The notes: a model not told the origin generated them from the letters alone. A DNA stretch of 64,000 nucleotides from Clostridiales bacterium (GCA_015056485.1 SVGD01000004.1:1-64000), one strand, 5' to 3'. Shown: positions 7,731-16,979, counted from the first letter of the stretch. Program-made: numbers and translations.

Positions 7731-9194
7731 CTATCCTATTATTTCTTTTACTATTTTTCTTTCATCATATGGCTTTTTCTCACCATTTATTTCTTGATAT
7801 GTTTCATGACCTTTTCCTGCCAATACAATTATGTCATTTTTATTTGCCATTTTTATTGCTTGTTTTATGGCTTCTGTTCTATCAACAACAACAGCATATT
7901 TTCCTTTTGTCTTTTTTGTTCCTTCTTCAATTTGGCTAATTATACTTTCAGGTTCTTCATTTCTAGGATTATCAGAAGTAATAATTGTAAAATCAGCTGT
8001 ATTCCCAGCTATTTCGCCCATTATTGGTCTTTTACTTGAATCTCTATTTCCTCCACATCCAAAAACACAAATAACTCTTCCTCTTGTATAATTTTTAACA
8101 GCATTTAATATATTTTGTAAGCTTTCTGGAGAATGTGCATAATCAATCATTATTGCTAATTCTTTTTTATTAGGTACTAATTCACTTCTTCCTGGAACCT
8201 TTATTTCTAACAAGGCCTCTTTTATTTTTTCTGCATCTATTCCATATTTATTTGCAATAAAAATTGCTGCTAATGAATTATATACACTAAATCTTCCTGG
8301 TATTCCTACTTTTATTCTTTCGTTTCTCATTCCTACTTTTACTTTGAAATCAGCACTTACATTTGTAACAGTTATATCTTTTGCTAATAAATCTGCTGTA
8401 TTATCTATTCCATATGTTTTTATATCACATTGTGTATTTATAGCTTTTAATCTTGAAACTTTATAGTCATCAGCATTTATATAACCTGTTTTACACATTT
8501 CAAATAACTTGATTTTTGAATTATAGTAATCATCCATATCAGGATGTTCTTTTTCACTAATATGGTCCTTAGAGAAATTTGTAAATATTCCTATATCAAA
8601 ATCAGAACCATCAACTCTGTTTAATTTTAAAGCTTGTGATGATACTTCCATTACTACTGTATCAACATTCTCGTCTACCATTTCGCTGAAAATTCTTTGT
8701 AATTCCATACTATCTGGAGTAGTTCTTTCACTTTCTCCTAAGCATTTGCTTCCTATATAATTAGCAACAGTTCCTATTAGCCCAACTTTTTGACCAGCTT
8801 TTTCTAAAATTTCTTTAATCATAAAGGTTGTTGTAGTTTTACCTTTAGTTCCTGTTACTCCTATTAACTTAAACTTTTTAGATGGATTATCATAAAAGTT
8901 ACAAGCAATTTTTGCTAATGCTTTTCTTGTATCTGGAGCCATTATTATTGTAGTATCAGCATTAATATCTGATTTTTTTAATGTAGCACCTTCATTAATC
9001 ATTATTACTTTTGCTCCATTACTTATTGCAGCTTTAATATAATCGTGTCCATCTACTTCAAATCCTTTTATAGCTATAAACATTCCTCCTGGTATAATCT
9101 TTCTTGAATCTTGAGAAATATTTTCTATATTAAGGTTTAAATCTCCTCTAGCTTTTAATCCTTCTATTCCATTTAATATTGTTTTTAGCTCCAT
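7731..9194 (-). CDS. murE: UDP-MurNAc-tripeptide synthetase (meso-DAP-adding)
   Basis: Encodes 487 residues. The ATP loop GTKGKTTT is at residues 115-122 and DNPR is at 408-411. DNPR is known as the motif of Mur ligases that add meso-diaminopimelate rather than lysine, so this organism probably has a DAP-type wall. Other Mur ligase landmarks are VMEVSSQAL, TNFSKDHISEH-like (here TNFSKDHISEKEHPD) and MIDYAHSPESL. Cytoplasmic step of peptidoglycan precursor synthesis. It lies between the SpoVD-type PBP gene and mraY. Confidence 0.95.
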   Translation of the reverse strand: MELKTILNGIEGLKARGDLNLNIENISQDSRKIIPGGMFIAIKGFEVDGHDYIKAAISNGAKVIMINEGATLKKSDINADTTIIMAPDTRKALAKIACNFYDNPSKKFKLIGVTGTKGKTTTTFMIKEILEKAGQKVGLIGTVANYIGSKCLGESERTTPDSMELQRIFSEMVDENVDTVVMEVSSQALKLNRVDGSDFDIGIFTNFSKDHISEKEHPDMDDYYNSKIKLFEMCKTGYINADDYKVSRLKAINTQCDIKTYGIDNTADLLAKDITVTNVSADFKVKVGMRNERIKVGIPGRFSVYNSLAAIFIANKYGIDAEKIKEALLEIKVPGRSELVPNKKELAIMIDYAHSPESLQNILNAVKNYTRGRVICVFGCGGNRDSSKRPIMGEIAGNTADFTIITSDNPRNEEPESIISQIEEGTKKTKGKYAVVVDRTEAIKQAIKMANKNDIIVLAGKGHETYQEINGEKKPYDERKIVKEIIG

Positions 9195-9411
9195 GGTTAC
9201 ACTCCAATCTTTTTATTTATCCTCATGTATTATATAATTATTTTTTTATTTTGTATAGTATTTTTAAATTTTTTACCTAAAATTCTTGTTTCTACTCCCT
9301 AAAAATAAATTCATAAAATGTAGGGGCGGCAATCTGCCGTCCGCGGATTGGCTACTAGCCAATCCCTACAAAACATTTTATAATTTCAGAACATTTACCC
9401 AAATTTGCAAT
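9195..9411. other. Intergenic region with a family A palindrome
   Basis: The 217-bp gap between the PBP stop and the murE start holds a repeat at 9321-9370 (GGGGCGGC, then GATTGGCTACTAGCCAATC and CCTACA). I see no gene or clear terminator in it. Confidence 0.6.
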
Positions 9412-11375
9412 TCATTCTACCTTCGTATATAATATTACCTTTGTACCTTTAGACACCTTAATCCCTTTCTTCGGAAGTTGGTCTTGTATTATTCCATCCA
9501 CACTATCTCCATCTATTTCAAAATCTAATTCCACATTAATTAATAATTCTTTTGCTTCTTTTATTGACAATCCTGTCAATTCTGGCATTTCTACCAATTC
9601 ATTTTCATCTATACTTTTTTGAGTAATATACGGTAAAACTTCTCCCAATATTTGAGAAGCAATTGGAGCAGCAACAGCACCTCCCTGATGCCCCCCTTCT
9701 CCTACGGGATTATATAATATAATTATAATCGCAATTTCCGGTTCTTCTTTTCCACCTATTCCTACAAATGAAGTTACATACTTATTTGTATTTACTCCAT
9801 CTTCAGAAGTTCCCGTTTTCCCACCAATAGTGTATCCTGCAACTTGAGCATTCTTTCCTGTACCTTCTTCTACTACCGATGTCATCATGTCAAAAACTTT
9901 TTCTGCCGTATCCTTAGATATTACTTGTTCTCCAGCTTCTACAGGAATATCTGTTTTTTCATTAGTTTCACTATCAATTATGGCCTTTACAAGTCTTGGA
10001 TTAACTTCCTCTCCTTTATTCGCAATAGTTGCTACCATTTTCGCCATTTGTATTGGCGTAACTTCAAATCTTTGTCCAAAAGATATTGTAGCAAGCTCAA
10101 CAGGTCCAACCTTATCCTCTTTCAAAAAAATCCCTGACGCTTCACCTGGCAAATCAATTTTAGTTTTCTCTAAAAAGCCAAATTTATTTAAATATTCATA
10201 ATACTTTTTTACACCAATTTTTTGCCCGCAAACCTATAAATACAGGGTTACATGAATTCATTAATGCTTGCCTCAAATTTTGAGAACCATGCGGTCTATA
10301 ATACCTCCAACATTTAATTCTAGTTCCAGCAATATTAATAGAACCTGTGCATCCAAAATCTGTTCTCTCTATATCTGTTACAATTCCTTCTTCAATTGCT
10401 GCAGATGAGGTTACTAATTTAAATGTTGACCCTGGCTCATATGTGTCGGATAAAGCCTTATTTCTCCACATTCCTTGCAAGCTTTCAGACTTTTCATTAG
10501 AAGGCAAACTATCCCAAATTGCTGTCAACTCATCATTATTTATAGTATACGGGTTATTCAAATCATATCCGAGGATATGTTGCCATAGCCAAAACATCCC
10601 CTGTATCAACATCTAAAATTATAACATTCCCACCATCAGTACATTCATTATCTATACAAGCCTGTTCTAAATATTTTTCCGTTATAGATTGAATTGTCAT
10701 ATCAATAGTAAGAACTATGCTATCTCCATCTATAGCAGAAATATAATCCTCACCTTCTATTCCCATGTCTTTACCTTTTGCATCAACCATTCTAAGTATT
10801 TTTCCTTTTTCGCCACTTAATGTTTTATCATAATACGCTTCTATTCCATCTAATCCTTGATTATCACTTCCTGTAAATCCAATTACGTGCGATGCTAGTT
10901 CTCCATATGGATAATATCTTTTTGTATCTTCGTCTATATTAACTCCTGTTTCTATATTATTATCTTTAAGCCATATTCTTAATTCATCTGCACATTCCTT
11001 ATCTACTTTTTTTACAATAGTTTCAATCGATGTTCTTTTCTGAACTTTTCCCAACACAGTTTCATAATCTAGTTCAAAAATATTTGATAATGCTCTTGCT
11101 ACTTTTTCTTTATCCTCCACTTTTATATTAGTTGGATTAACAGAAACTGTCTCCACACTACTACTTACAGAAAGTTCTGCTTTCCCAGTCGCATCATATA
11201 TTGTACCTCTTTTAGGATTTATCGCCCTATTTAAAGTTTGTTGTTGATAGGCCATAACTTGGAGTTCTTCCCCCTTCACAAACTGGAGCCATCCAATTCT
11301 TATAATAAGTAAACTAGAAATAATTATACTTATTATTAAGACTCTTAAAATTCTTCTTTTTATACTAACATTCAT
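9412..11375 (-). CDS. spoVD: SpoVD/FtsI-type class B penicillin-binding protein, two +1 recoding sites
   Basis: Read with two +1 shifts this encodes about 653 residues: an N-terminal membrane anchor, a dimerisation domain (PKRGTIYDATGKAEL), the transpeptidase with active serine in EPGSTFKLV, SCN in NSCNPVF, KTG in GGKTGTSED, and a C-terminal PASTA domain (MPELTGLSIKEAKEL). The frame changes exactly at two in-frame CGG codons (10569-10571 and 10226-10228). Skipping each C gives MATYPGYDLNNPY and FIGLGQKIGVKKYYEYL, as expected for SpoVD. A third peptidoglycan step, transpeptidation, depends on this protein, so loss is unlikely. It may be the division PBP or its sporulation paralogue. Confidence 0.9.
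10226..10228 (-). other. CGG +1 recoding site 2 in the PBP gene
   Basis: Zero-frame codons TTG CGG GCA lead to a premature stop. TTG (C) GGG CAA continues the conserved transpeptidase sequence with glycine. Confidence 0.85.
10569..10571 (-). other. CGG +1 recoding site 1 in the PBP gene
   Basis: Zero-frame CCT CGG ATA TGA terminates. CCT (C) GGA TAT GAT continues as PGYDLNNPY. Confidence 0.85.
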
Positions 11376-11447
11376 AAAAACATCTCCACAAATAAATTTA
11401 TATTAAAATATATTCATATCTAATGTTTTTATCCATTTTTATACAAT

Positions 11448-11483
11448 AAAAAAACAAACCTTATTTAAATTAAGATTTGTTTT
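11448..11483 (-). terminator. Hairpin after ftsL
   Basis: Stem AAACAAACCTTA/TTAAGATTTGTTT with a T run follows the ftsL stop, upstream of the PBP gene. It could attenuate transcription within the cluster. Confidence 0.55.
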
Positions 11484-12005
11484 TTACTTAAATAAATTTG
11501 TTATTGTTTCAAATATACTTTTAAAAGATAATCCATCTTCTTCAATTACAATTTTTTCTGCACTTGATTGTATATAATCACTTTTAGGTAAATCTACATA
11601 AATTGTTTGTTTACTAGTTAATTTATGCATTCCCAATAAATCTCTTGCTTGTTCTTCTAAATTACTTAAATTTAAATTGCTTTCTATTGAAACCTCTAAT
11701 TGTTCATTTTCTTTTTGTAACAAAGCTAATTCTTCTTTTAAGTCTTGTACCTCAGAAAAATTTTCATCAATCTGAGCATTTCTATAACTTATTGTAAATA
11801 GAATTGAAAAAGCTAAAGCTATATACATTATTGTTTTTGCCTTTTTGTTTTTATTTTTTATATTAGTCTTTTTCTTTTGATTTTGATTTTCATTTTTATT
11901 TATAGTAGTCTTTTTTTGTTTGTAAGGATTTTTAGCAGGTGTATATTCTGGCTTTAATTTTCTTGGACTTGTTTCATATTGATATCTATTATAACTTTTT
12001 GGCAA
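11484..12005 (-). CDS. ftsL: FtsL/DivIC-type septum formation protein
   Basis: Encodes 173 residues from a TTG start 8 bases after GGAGGTG. A long basic, asparagine/lysine-rich cytoplasmic N-terminus (residues 1-56) precedes one membrane segment (TIMYIALAFSILFTISY) and a coiled coil (VQDLKEELALLQKENEQLEV) followed by LGMHKLTSKQTIYVDLP. This layout is that of the bitopic divisome proteins FtsL/FtsB/DivIC. The position between rsmH and the class B PBP gene supports FtsL. Sequence conservation in the family is low. Confidence 0.8.
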   Translation of the reverse strand: MPKSYNRYQYETSPRKLKPEYTPAKNPYKQKKTTINKNENQNQKKKTNIKNKNKKAKTIMYIALAFSILFTISYRNAQIDENFSEVQDLKEELALLQKENEQLEVSIESNLNLSNLEEQARDLLGMHKLTSKQTIYVDLPKSDYIQSSAEKIVIEEDGLSFKSIFETITNLFK

Positions 12006-12030
12006 GATTTATACACCTCCTTCTAATTTA

Positions 12031-12137
12031 TTAATTAATAATGAATAGTGAATAGTTAAGAGTGAATAATTTTGGTTAACAATTGTTGCTTTGCAGCAAT
12101 TGTTTTCTTTTATGATTCGTTATTCATTTTTCATTAT
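12031..12137. repeat. MITE-like inverted repeat, family B
   Basis: Central hairpin CAATTGTTGC/GCAGCAATTG inside AT-rich inverted flanks. Its right end supplies the stop codon of rsmH (12134-12136). Confidence 0.75.
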
Positions 12138-13075
12138 ATTCTTTCAAATACTCTAAGTTTTGCGCTTTTACTTCTAGAGTTATTTTCCATTTCTTCTTCA
12201 CTTGGTATAATTGGTTTTTTAGTAATTATTTTACCTAAACTTTTTTTGTTACAAACACAATATGGTAAATCTTTTGGACATGTACAACTTTCTATACTAT
12301 CTAGATAAGCCTTTTTTACTGCTCTATCTTCCAATGAATGGAAAGTAATAATACATAGTCTGCCACCTGGTTTTAATGCATTTATTGAATTTATAACAGT
12401 ATTATATAATGGTTCAATTTCATTATTTACTTCTATTCTTATTGCTTGAAAAGTTCTTTTGGCCGGATGTCCATACTTATTTTTCATTGCACTAGGAATT
12501 ACTTCTTCTATAATATTTACTAATTGTGTAGTTGTAGTTATTTCTTTCAGTTTTCTATATTCACATATTTTTTTTGCTATTCTTCTTGAAAACTTTTCCT
12601 CGCCATATTGAAAAATTATATCTGCTAATTGCTGCTCATCATAGTTATTAACGACATCTCTTGCTGTTAGGCTTTGTGTCTTATCCATTCTCATGTCTAA
12701 TGGAGCATCTTTAATATAACTAAATCCTCTTGTTTCTTCATCTAATTGATATGAAGAAACTCCTAAATCTAAAAGTATTCCATCAACATTTTCTACTTCA
12801 ATTTCCTCAAGAATATTTTTTATATCATCATGATTCCCCTTAACATACTTAACATTACTAAACTCTTTTAGTCTTTGTTTAGCTACAGATAAAGCATCTT
12901 CATCTCTATCTATTCCTATTAAAGTCCCCTTTTTAGACAATCTAGACACAATTTCAAAACTATGTCCAGCGCCACCTAAAGTTCCATCTACATATGTTCC
13001 ATCTGGTTTTATATTTAAATTTTCAATACATTCATTCAACAAAACAGGAACATGATTAAAATTTATATCATTCAA
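12134..13075 (-). CDS. rsmH: 16S rRNA (cytosine-1402-N4)-methyltransferase
   Basis: Encodes 313 residues. The best start is TTG at 13075, 8 bases after AGAGG. Motifs: HVPVLLNECIENL, DGTLGGAGHS (SAM binding), LLDLGVSSYQLDE, RGFSYIKDAPLDMRMD and the C-terminal IITFHSLEDRAVK, all diagnostic of RsmH/MraW. It methylates 16S rRNA in the decoding centre. Second gene of the dcw cluster after mraZ. The C-terminal end overlaps a family B repeat. Confidence 0.95.
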   Translation of the reverse strand: MNDINFNHVPVLLNECIENLNIKPDGTYVDGTLGGAGHSFEIVSRLSKKGTLIGIDRDEDALSVAKQRLKEFSNVKYVKGNHDDIKNILEEIEVENVDGILLDLGVSSYQLDEETRGFSYIKDAPLDMRMDKTQSLTARDVVNNYDEQQLADIIFQYGEEKFSRRIAKKICEYRKLKEITTTTQLVNIIEEVIPSAMKNKYGHPAKRTFQAIRIEVNNEIEPLYNTVINSINALKPGGRLCIITFHSLEDRAVKKAYLDSIESCTCPKDLPYCVCNKKSLGKIITKKPIIPSEEEMENNSRSKSAKLRVFERI

Positions 13076-13110
13076 CTTCTTTACCTCTAACTTATTTTTA
13101 TTAAAAATAG

Positions 13111-13145
13111 CATAAACAGCTGGTATATAAGCTACACCAGCTGTC
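13111..13145 (-). terminator. Hairpin upstream of rsmH
   Basis: ACAGCTGGT/ACCAGCTGT stem in the mraZ-rsmH gap. On the minus strand it is not followed by a T run, so it may be a regulatory hairpin rather than a terminator. Confidence 0.4.
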
Positions 13146-13452
13146 TTGATTTCTTTGTGTTATAAAATTTTTATCTTTTGTATTTTACTTTACATCTTTT
13201 GTGTTTATATATCTTTTGTGTTTTACAACATAATATTAGCGTTCCTCATTTGTCTTGTTTTTTCTTTTTTATTTTTTTCTTTTGTAAGTGTTTTTTTATT
13301 CTTTAGTATCTTTTCAATTTTTCTTTTGTAAATTTTAAATTTTTATCTTTTGTAATCTTTTTTCTTTTGTACTTTTCAATTCTTTTGTACCTTGTCAAGC
13401 AAAATTCTTGCTCTACTTTTATCCTTTGTATCTTTATATAAACTTTTGCAAG
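13146..13452 (-). repeat. mraZ-rsmH gap with repeated ACAAAAG motifs
   Basis: This 307-bp gap has no convincing gene. The sense (minus) strand carries ACAAAAG at least eight times, at 13175, 13196, 13213, 13279, 13323, 13347, 13364 and 13382 (plus-strand starts of CTTTTGT), plus variants. The spacing is irregular. Confidence 0.6.
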
Positions 13453-13884
13453 TTATATACCTAAGTTAGACATTTTTTCAGCAATTTCGTCTGCCTCTAA
13501 ATTTTCCTTTTCAGTATATGCAGTCCATTTGTCTTTGCTCCAAATTTCTATTTTATTTAGAACACCTACAATTATTACTTCCTTTTCTAGTCCTGCAAAC
13601 TCTCTTAAATTGCTTGTAATTAGAAATCTTCCTTGTTTATCTATTTCGCATTCCATAGCTCCTGCTAAGAAAAATCTCATTAATGCTCTAGCATCTTTAT
13701 TGGTAAGTGGAAAGGCTCTTAATTTTTCTTCAAAGTTTTTCCATTCCTTTTGTGAATATACGAACAAGCACCCATCCAAACCTTTAGTTATTACAAACTT
13801 TTCTCCTATGTCTTCTTTTAACTTTGCAGGCATTATTAATCTTCCTTTTGTATCTATAGAATGTGCATATTCGCCTATTAACAA
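13453..13884 (-). CDS. mraZ: Transcriptional regulator MraZ
   Basis: Encodes 143 residues from a TTG start at 13884, 6 bases after GAGAGGTG; this gives the usual N-terminus LIGEYAHSIDTKGRLIMPAK and the usual family length. The frame is open upstream but crosses the operator and promoter. Two SpoVT/AbrB-like halves are visible, each with the DxxGR motif (DTKGRL near residue 12, DKQGRF near residue 90). MraZ is the DNA-binding regulator of its own dcw cluster, and its likely operator lies directly upstream. Confidence 0.92.
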   Translation of the reverse strand: MLIGEYAHSIDTKGRLIMPAKLKEDIGEKFVITKGLDGCLFVYSQKEWKNFEEKLRAFPLTNKDARALMRFFLAGAMECEIDKQGRFLITSNLREFAGLEKEVIIVGVLNKIEIWSKDKWTAYTEKENLEADEIAEKMSNLGI

Positions 13885-13921
13885 ATGTTTCACCTCTCTT
13901 ACACTTTGATGTATTTTTACA

Positions 13922-13948
13922 CCACTTCGTTCCACTTTCCTCCACTTT
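13922..13948 (-). promoter_or_regulatory. MraZ operator: three direct repeats of (A)AAGTGG
   Basis: On the minus strand the sequence has AAAGTGG, AAAGTGG and AAGTGG spaced exactly 10 bp, with a further AAAGTG about 30 bp downstream. MraZ is known to bind short GTG-type direct repeats at 10-bp spacing ahead of its own gene. The repeats lie just downstream of the -10 element. Confidence 0.8.
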
Positions 13949-13954
13949 GATATA

Positions 13955-13983
13955 ATTTTAAATGATAAGAATTGAAAAATCAA
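13955..13983 (-). promoter_or_regulatory. Promoter of the dcw cluster
   Basis: -35 TTGATT and -10 TAAAAT with a 17-bp spacer, immediately upstream of the MraZ operator repeats. Confidence 0.65.
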
Positions 13984-14017
13984 TACTTTTTTTAATTTTT
14001 TTCAAAATTTTTCAATA

Positions 14018-14056
14018 AAAAAATGATAAGCCTTTTCAACTTATCATTTTTCATTT
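14018..14056 (-). terminator. Terminator of the 14062-14412 gene
   Basis: Stem AAAAATGATAAG/CTTATCATTTTT, 10-base loop, T run. Confidence 0.8.
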
Positions 14057-14061
14057 TAACT

Positions 14062-14412
14062 CTAGCAAGTAAAACCATATTTAGTAGACAATATGATACC
14101 AGATATTATAATTGGTAAAATAAATAATACAAAAATCAATATTAAACTTTTTAAATCTTTTTTAAAAACATTCTTTTTATAGAAAATACAACTTATAATT
14201 GCTGTAACAACCACGCATACACCACTTGGTATCAACATATCCTTAATCGTTCTTATTAGCTTAACCTTTATCCAGGGTTCTGGTTCATGAACTAAAGGTG
14301 GCATATAATTAGCAATCCATATTGTCTCTGTACCATAAATAAGATTGTTTATAATTATTAAAACTAAGCTTGAAAATAAAATACTTATGAAAATCCATAT
14401 ATATTTTTTCAT
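14062..14412 (-). CDS. Small membrane protein of unknown function
   Basis: Encodes 116 residues with three predicted membrane segments (residues about 3-22, 58-76, 88-108). The first is followed by an extracellular-looking stretch with YMPPLVHEPEPW. No family recognised. It has its own terminator and an upstream AAGGAGATATTATT-type ribosome binding site. It is divergent from the transporter genes starting at 14576. Confidence 0.6.
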   Translation of the reverse strand: MKKYIWIFISILFSSLVLIIINNLIYGTETIWIANYMPPLVHEPEPWIKVKLIRTIKDMLIPSGVCVVVTAIISCIFYKKNVFKKDLKSLILIFVLFILPIIISGIILSTKYGFTC

Positions 14413-14575
14413 AATAATATCTCCTTAATAATTTTTATAAAGTATATTATAAAAATTATTAACTTTCAATACTCTTTATATAGTAATTTCTATATTTTTT
14501 GAATGAAGTATGGGATTTTTTTGTAGTTTATAGTATAATAAAAAAGAATTTTATCGGAAAGTGGACTTAATAAAT

Positions 14576-15430
14576 ATGTGGATTTTTTTATGTTTATTAT
14601 CAGCAGTAACATCTGGATTAGCATCTATCGTTATGAAAAAATGTTCTGAAAACAATAATGCTAAATCAATCGCTTTAATTGGTTTAGCAACAAGTAATAT
14701 TTTATATATAGTAGTGTCTATTTTATTTACAGATGTTTTAACAAACTTTAATATTAAAAGTTTTGTTCAAATTGCGCCTTTAACAATGTGTCAGATGATA
14801 GGTTATATATGTGGTATATTATCAGTAAAACACGCTAGCGTATCTACCGTTATACCAATTAGGAAATGTAATACAATAGTTACATTAGTTCTAGGAATAT
14901 TAATTTTAAATGAATCTATACCTATTTTAAAATTAATATTTTCTCTGATTCTTGTAATTTTAACTATATTAATAGTTAAAGAAGATAAAATCACAAATGA
15001 TACAGATAGTAAAAAAGGAATTATATTTGCATGGTTATTCGTCATTTTTAACGGAGTATCATCAATGTTAAACAAATTTTATATTAGTACTTTTGTAAAT
15101 CCTTTAGTTGTAACTTTTTACTATAGTTTGTTTGGAATTTCTATAGTAGCATTGTATTGTTTCTTCTCTAAAAGTTGGAAATACTATAATCTAAAAAATA
15201 TAAATAAATTACATATTCTATTTACTTATATTCTATTTGACTTTATATCAAATTTAAGTTATAGATTTTGTTTAATAGATGGTCAAGTATCGTTAGCGCA
15301 ACCAATACACTCTAGTTCAATAATTATAACTATTATAGGTTCATATTTTATATTAAAGGAAAAAATTTCTAAAAGAAAATGCTTTATGATTATTGGAGTA
15401 ATTATTTGTGTTTTATTATTATCAATCTAG
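14576..15430 (+). CDS. DMT/EamA-family transporter
   Basis: Encodes 284 residues with about ten membrane helices in two homologous halves, as in drug/metabolite transporters. Landmarks are the N-terminal CLLSAVTSGLASIVMKK and the second half beginning IIFAWLFVIFNGVSSMLNKFY. An alternative GTG start lies at 14561; neither start has a strong ribosome binding site. A TATAAT box is at 14534-14539. Substrate unknown. It heads a three-gene plus-strand group with a YgjV-like protein and a second EamA protein. Confidence 0.8.
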   Translation: MWIFLCLLSAVTSGLASIVMKKCSENNNAKSIALIGLATSNILYIVVSILFTDVLTNFNIKSFVQIAPLTMCQMIGYICGILSVKHASVSTVIPIRKCNTIVTLVLGILILNESIPILKLIFSLILVILTILIVKEDKITNDTDSKKGIIFAWLFVIFNGVSSMLNKFYISTFVNPLVVTFYYSLFGISIVALYCFFSKSWKYYNLKNINKLHILFTYILFDFISNLSYRFCLIDGQVSLAQPIHSSSIIITIIGSYFILKEKISKRKCFMIIGVIICVLLLSI

Positions 15431-15504
15431 AGTTAAAATAGAAGAAAATATAACAAAAAGATTTTGTTTGAAAATAATTTGTAAAATTAAAGAGGTAGAT
15501 AAAT

Positions 15505-16005
15505 ATGAATTTATTATTAGCACAGGTATTTGCTTTATTGTCATCATTATGTTTATTGATTAGTTTTTGGCAGAAAAAAAGAAAAAATATATTATTTTTT
15601 CAAATGTTAGATAGTTTATTTGACGTATTTCAATATATATTTCTTGGAGCTTACACAGCTAGTTTAATAAGTTTATTAGGTTCCACTAGAGCGTATTTCT
15701 TCTCAAAATTTAACAAAAAAGTTTTTCTTTATATATTTTTGCTACTATATATAATATCTGCAATTATAACATTTAACGGGTTAATAACTGTAATTCCATT
15801 AATTGCAGCTTTAATTTATACCGTAGTTATTTGGAATAAGAAAGAAAAATATATAAGGCTATATTCTATTTTAGTCTTCATTTTGTGGCTTACACATGAT
15901 ATTTTAGTTGAAGCATATGTTAGCTCAATTGTTGACCTAGTAATAATAATTTCTAACTCGATTGCAATTTATAAAATTGATTTAAAAGAAAAAAAAATTA
16001 AATAG
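15505..16005 (+). CDS. YgjV family inner-membrane protein
   Basis: Encodes 166 residues with five or six hydrophobic segments. The N-terminal pattern AQVFALLSSLCLLISFWQKKRK followed by a second helix ending GSTRAYFF is typical of the YgjV family, whose function is unknown. Start ATG after AGAGGTAGATAA. It sits 75 bp after the first DMT transporter and 9 bp before the second, so the three are probably co-transcribed. Confidence 0.7.
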   Translation: MNLLLAQVFALLSSLCLLISFWQKKRKNILFFQMLDSLFDVFQYIFLGAYTASLISLLGSTRAYFFSKFNKKVFLYIFLLLYIISAIITFNGLITVIPLIAALIYTVVIWNKKEKYIRLYSILVFILWLTHDILVEAYVSSIVDLVIIISNSIAIYKIDLKEKKIK

Positions 16006-16014
16006 GAGGTATAT

Positions 16015-16902
16015 ATGATTGGATATATATTAGCAATTTTATCTTCACTATTTTTTGGAATATACATTATTCCAAAAAAGATTGTTAAACTAGATACAAA
16101 ACATTATCTGTTTTATATGTCTTTAGGATTTGTCGCTATATCCTTAATAGCTTATCTAATTTCTTTATTAACTGGAAATAACAACGAACCATTATATCAT
16201 CCAGTTCTGATATTAGTTTGTTTAAGAGGTCTTTCATGGTTTGTTGCATCAAATTTATTTTTGATTTCAATAGATAAAATTGGTATGTCTAGATCAACAC
16301 AATATAAAAATTTGAAAGGACCTTTGGGTGTATTGCTTACTTTAATCTTTCTATCAGAATTTAAAGTAACTAATGTCTCATTTGTTCTTTTAGCTGCTTT
16401 ATTAACTTTTTTCTCAGCTTTGCTGTTTACTATAAAAAAAGATAATAATAAAAAAGTAGATAAATCTGGAATAATATACGCCTGTATTGCTTCTTTGTTT
16501 TTAGCCGTAAATGCTTTAATCCAAAAATATGTTACAAATTGTGGTTTTATATATACACAACAACTATATCAATCCATAACCATTGTGATTTCATCTTTCA
16601 TTTACGTATTAATTAAAGATAAAACTATAAAAAATATACAAATTATTTCTTTTAAAAATAAAATGTTATCACTTTTAGGTGGAATTTTATATTACTTTGC
16701 AACTTATTTTAATACTTTATCATACAAAAGTTTACCTGCGTCTATCGCTTTTACAATTATTAATATGAGTGGTATTTGGTCTGTACTAATTGGAATTTTA
16801 ATATTTAAAGAAATCGACTTTAAAAAGAACTATAAAAGAATTATATTAGGAATGATATTGTTAATAATTTCAATTTTTGCTTTATTATTTGGAAGAAGCT
16901 GA
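16015..16902 (+). CDS. DMT-superfamily membrane transporter
   Basis: Encodes 295 residues with ten hydrophobic segments and an internal repeat characteristic of EamA-like transporters (first half from GYILAILSSLFFGIYIIPKK, second half from GIIYACIASLFLAVNALIQKY). Strong TAGGAGGTATAT ribosome binding site. Substrate unknown. It is followed by a hairpin terminator. Confidence 0.75.
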   Translation: MIGYILAILSSLFFGIYIIPKKIVKLDTKHYLFYMSLGFVAISLIAYLISLLTGNNNEPLYHPVLILVCLRGLSWFVASNLFLISIDKIGMSRSTQYKNLKGPLGVLLTLIFLSEFKVTNVSFVLLAALLTFFSALLFTIKKDNNKKVDKSGIIYACIASLFLAVNALIQKYVTNCGFIYTQQLYQSITIVISSFIYVLIKDKTIKNIQIISFKNKMLSLLGGILYYFATYFNTLSYKSLPASIAFTIINMSGIWSVLIGILIFKEIDFKKNYKRIILGMILLIISIFALLFGRS

Positions 16903-16927
16903 AAATATATAAATATACATTTCCTAA

Positions 16928-16972
16928 CAAAAAAACATTGTTAAGTAAATTTTACTAAACAATGTTTTTATT
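16928..16972. terminator. Bidirectional terminator between convergent genes
   Basis: Stem AAAACATTGTT/AACAATGTTTT with A and T runs on both sides, between the DMT gene and the convergent acetyltransferase gene. Confidence 0.8.
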
Positions 16973-16979
16973 GTTTTAT

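Noticed and set aside
9412..11375. Three separate ORFs interpreted as a pseudogene of a penicillin-binding protein
   Set aside because: All catalytic motifs are intact, the only lesions are two in-frame CGG sites, and the same lesion type occurs in six other conserved genes.
13146..13331. Short hydrophobic ORF in the mraZ-rsmH gap
   Set aside because: No ribosome binding site, wrong strand for the operon, and composed of the repeated CTTTTGT motif.
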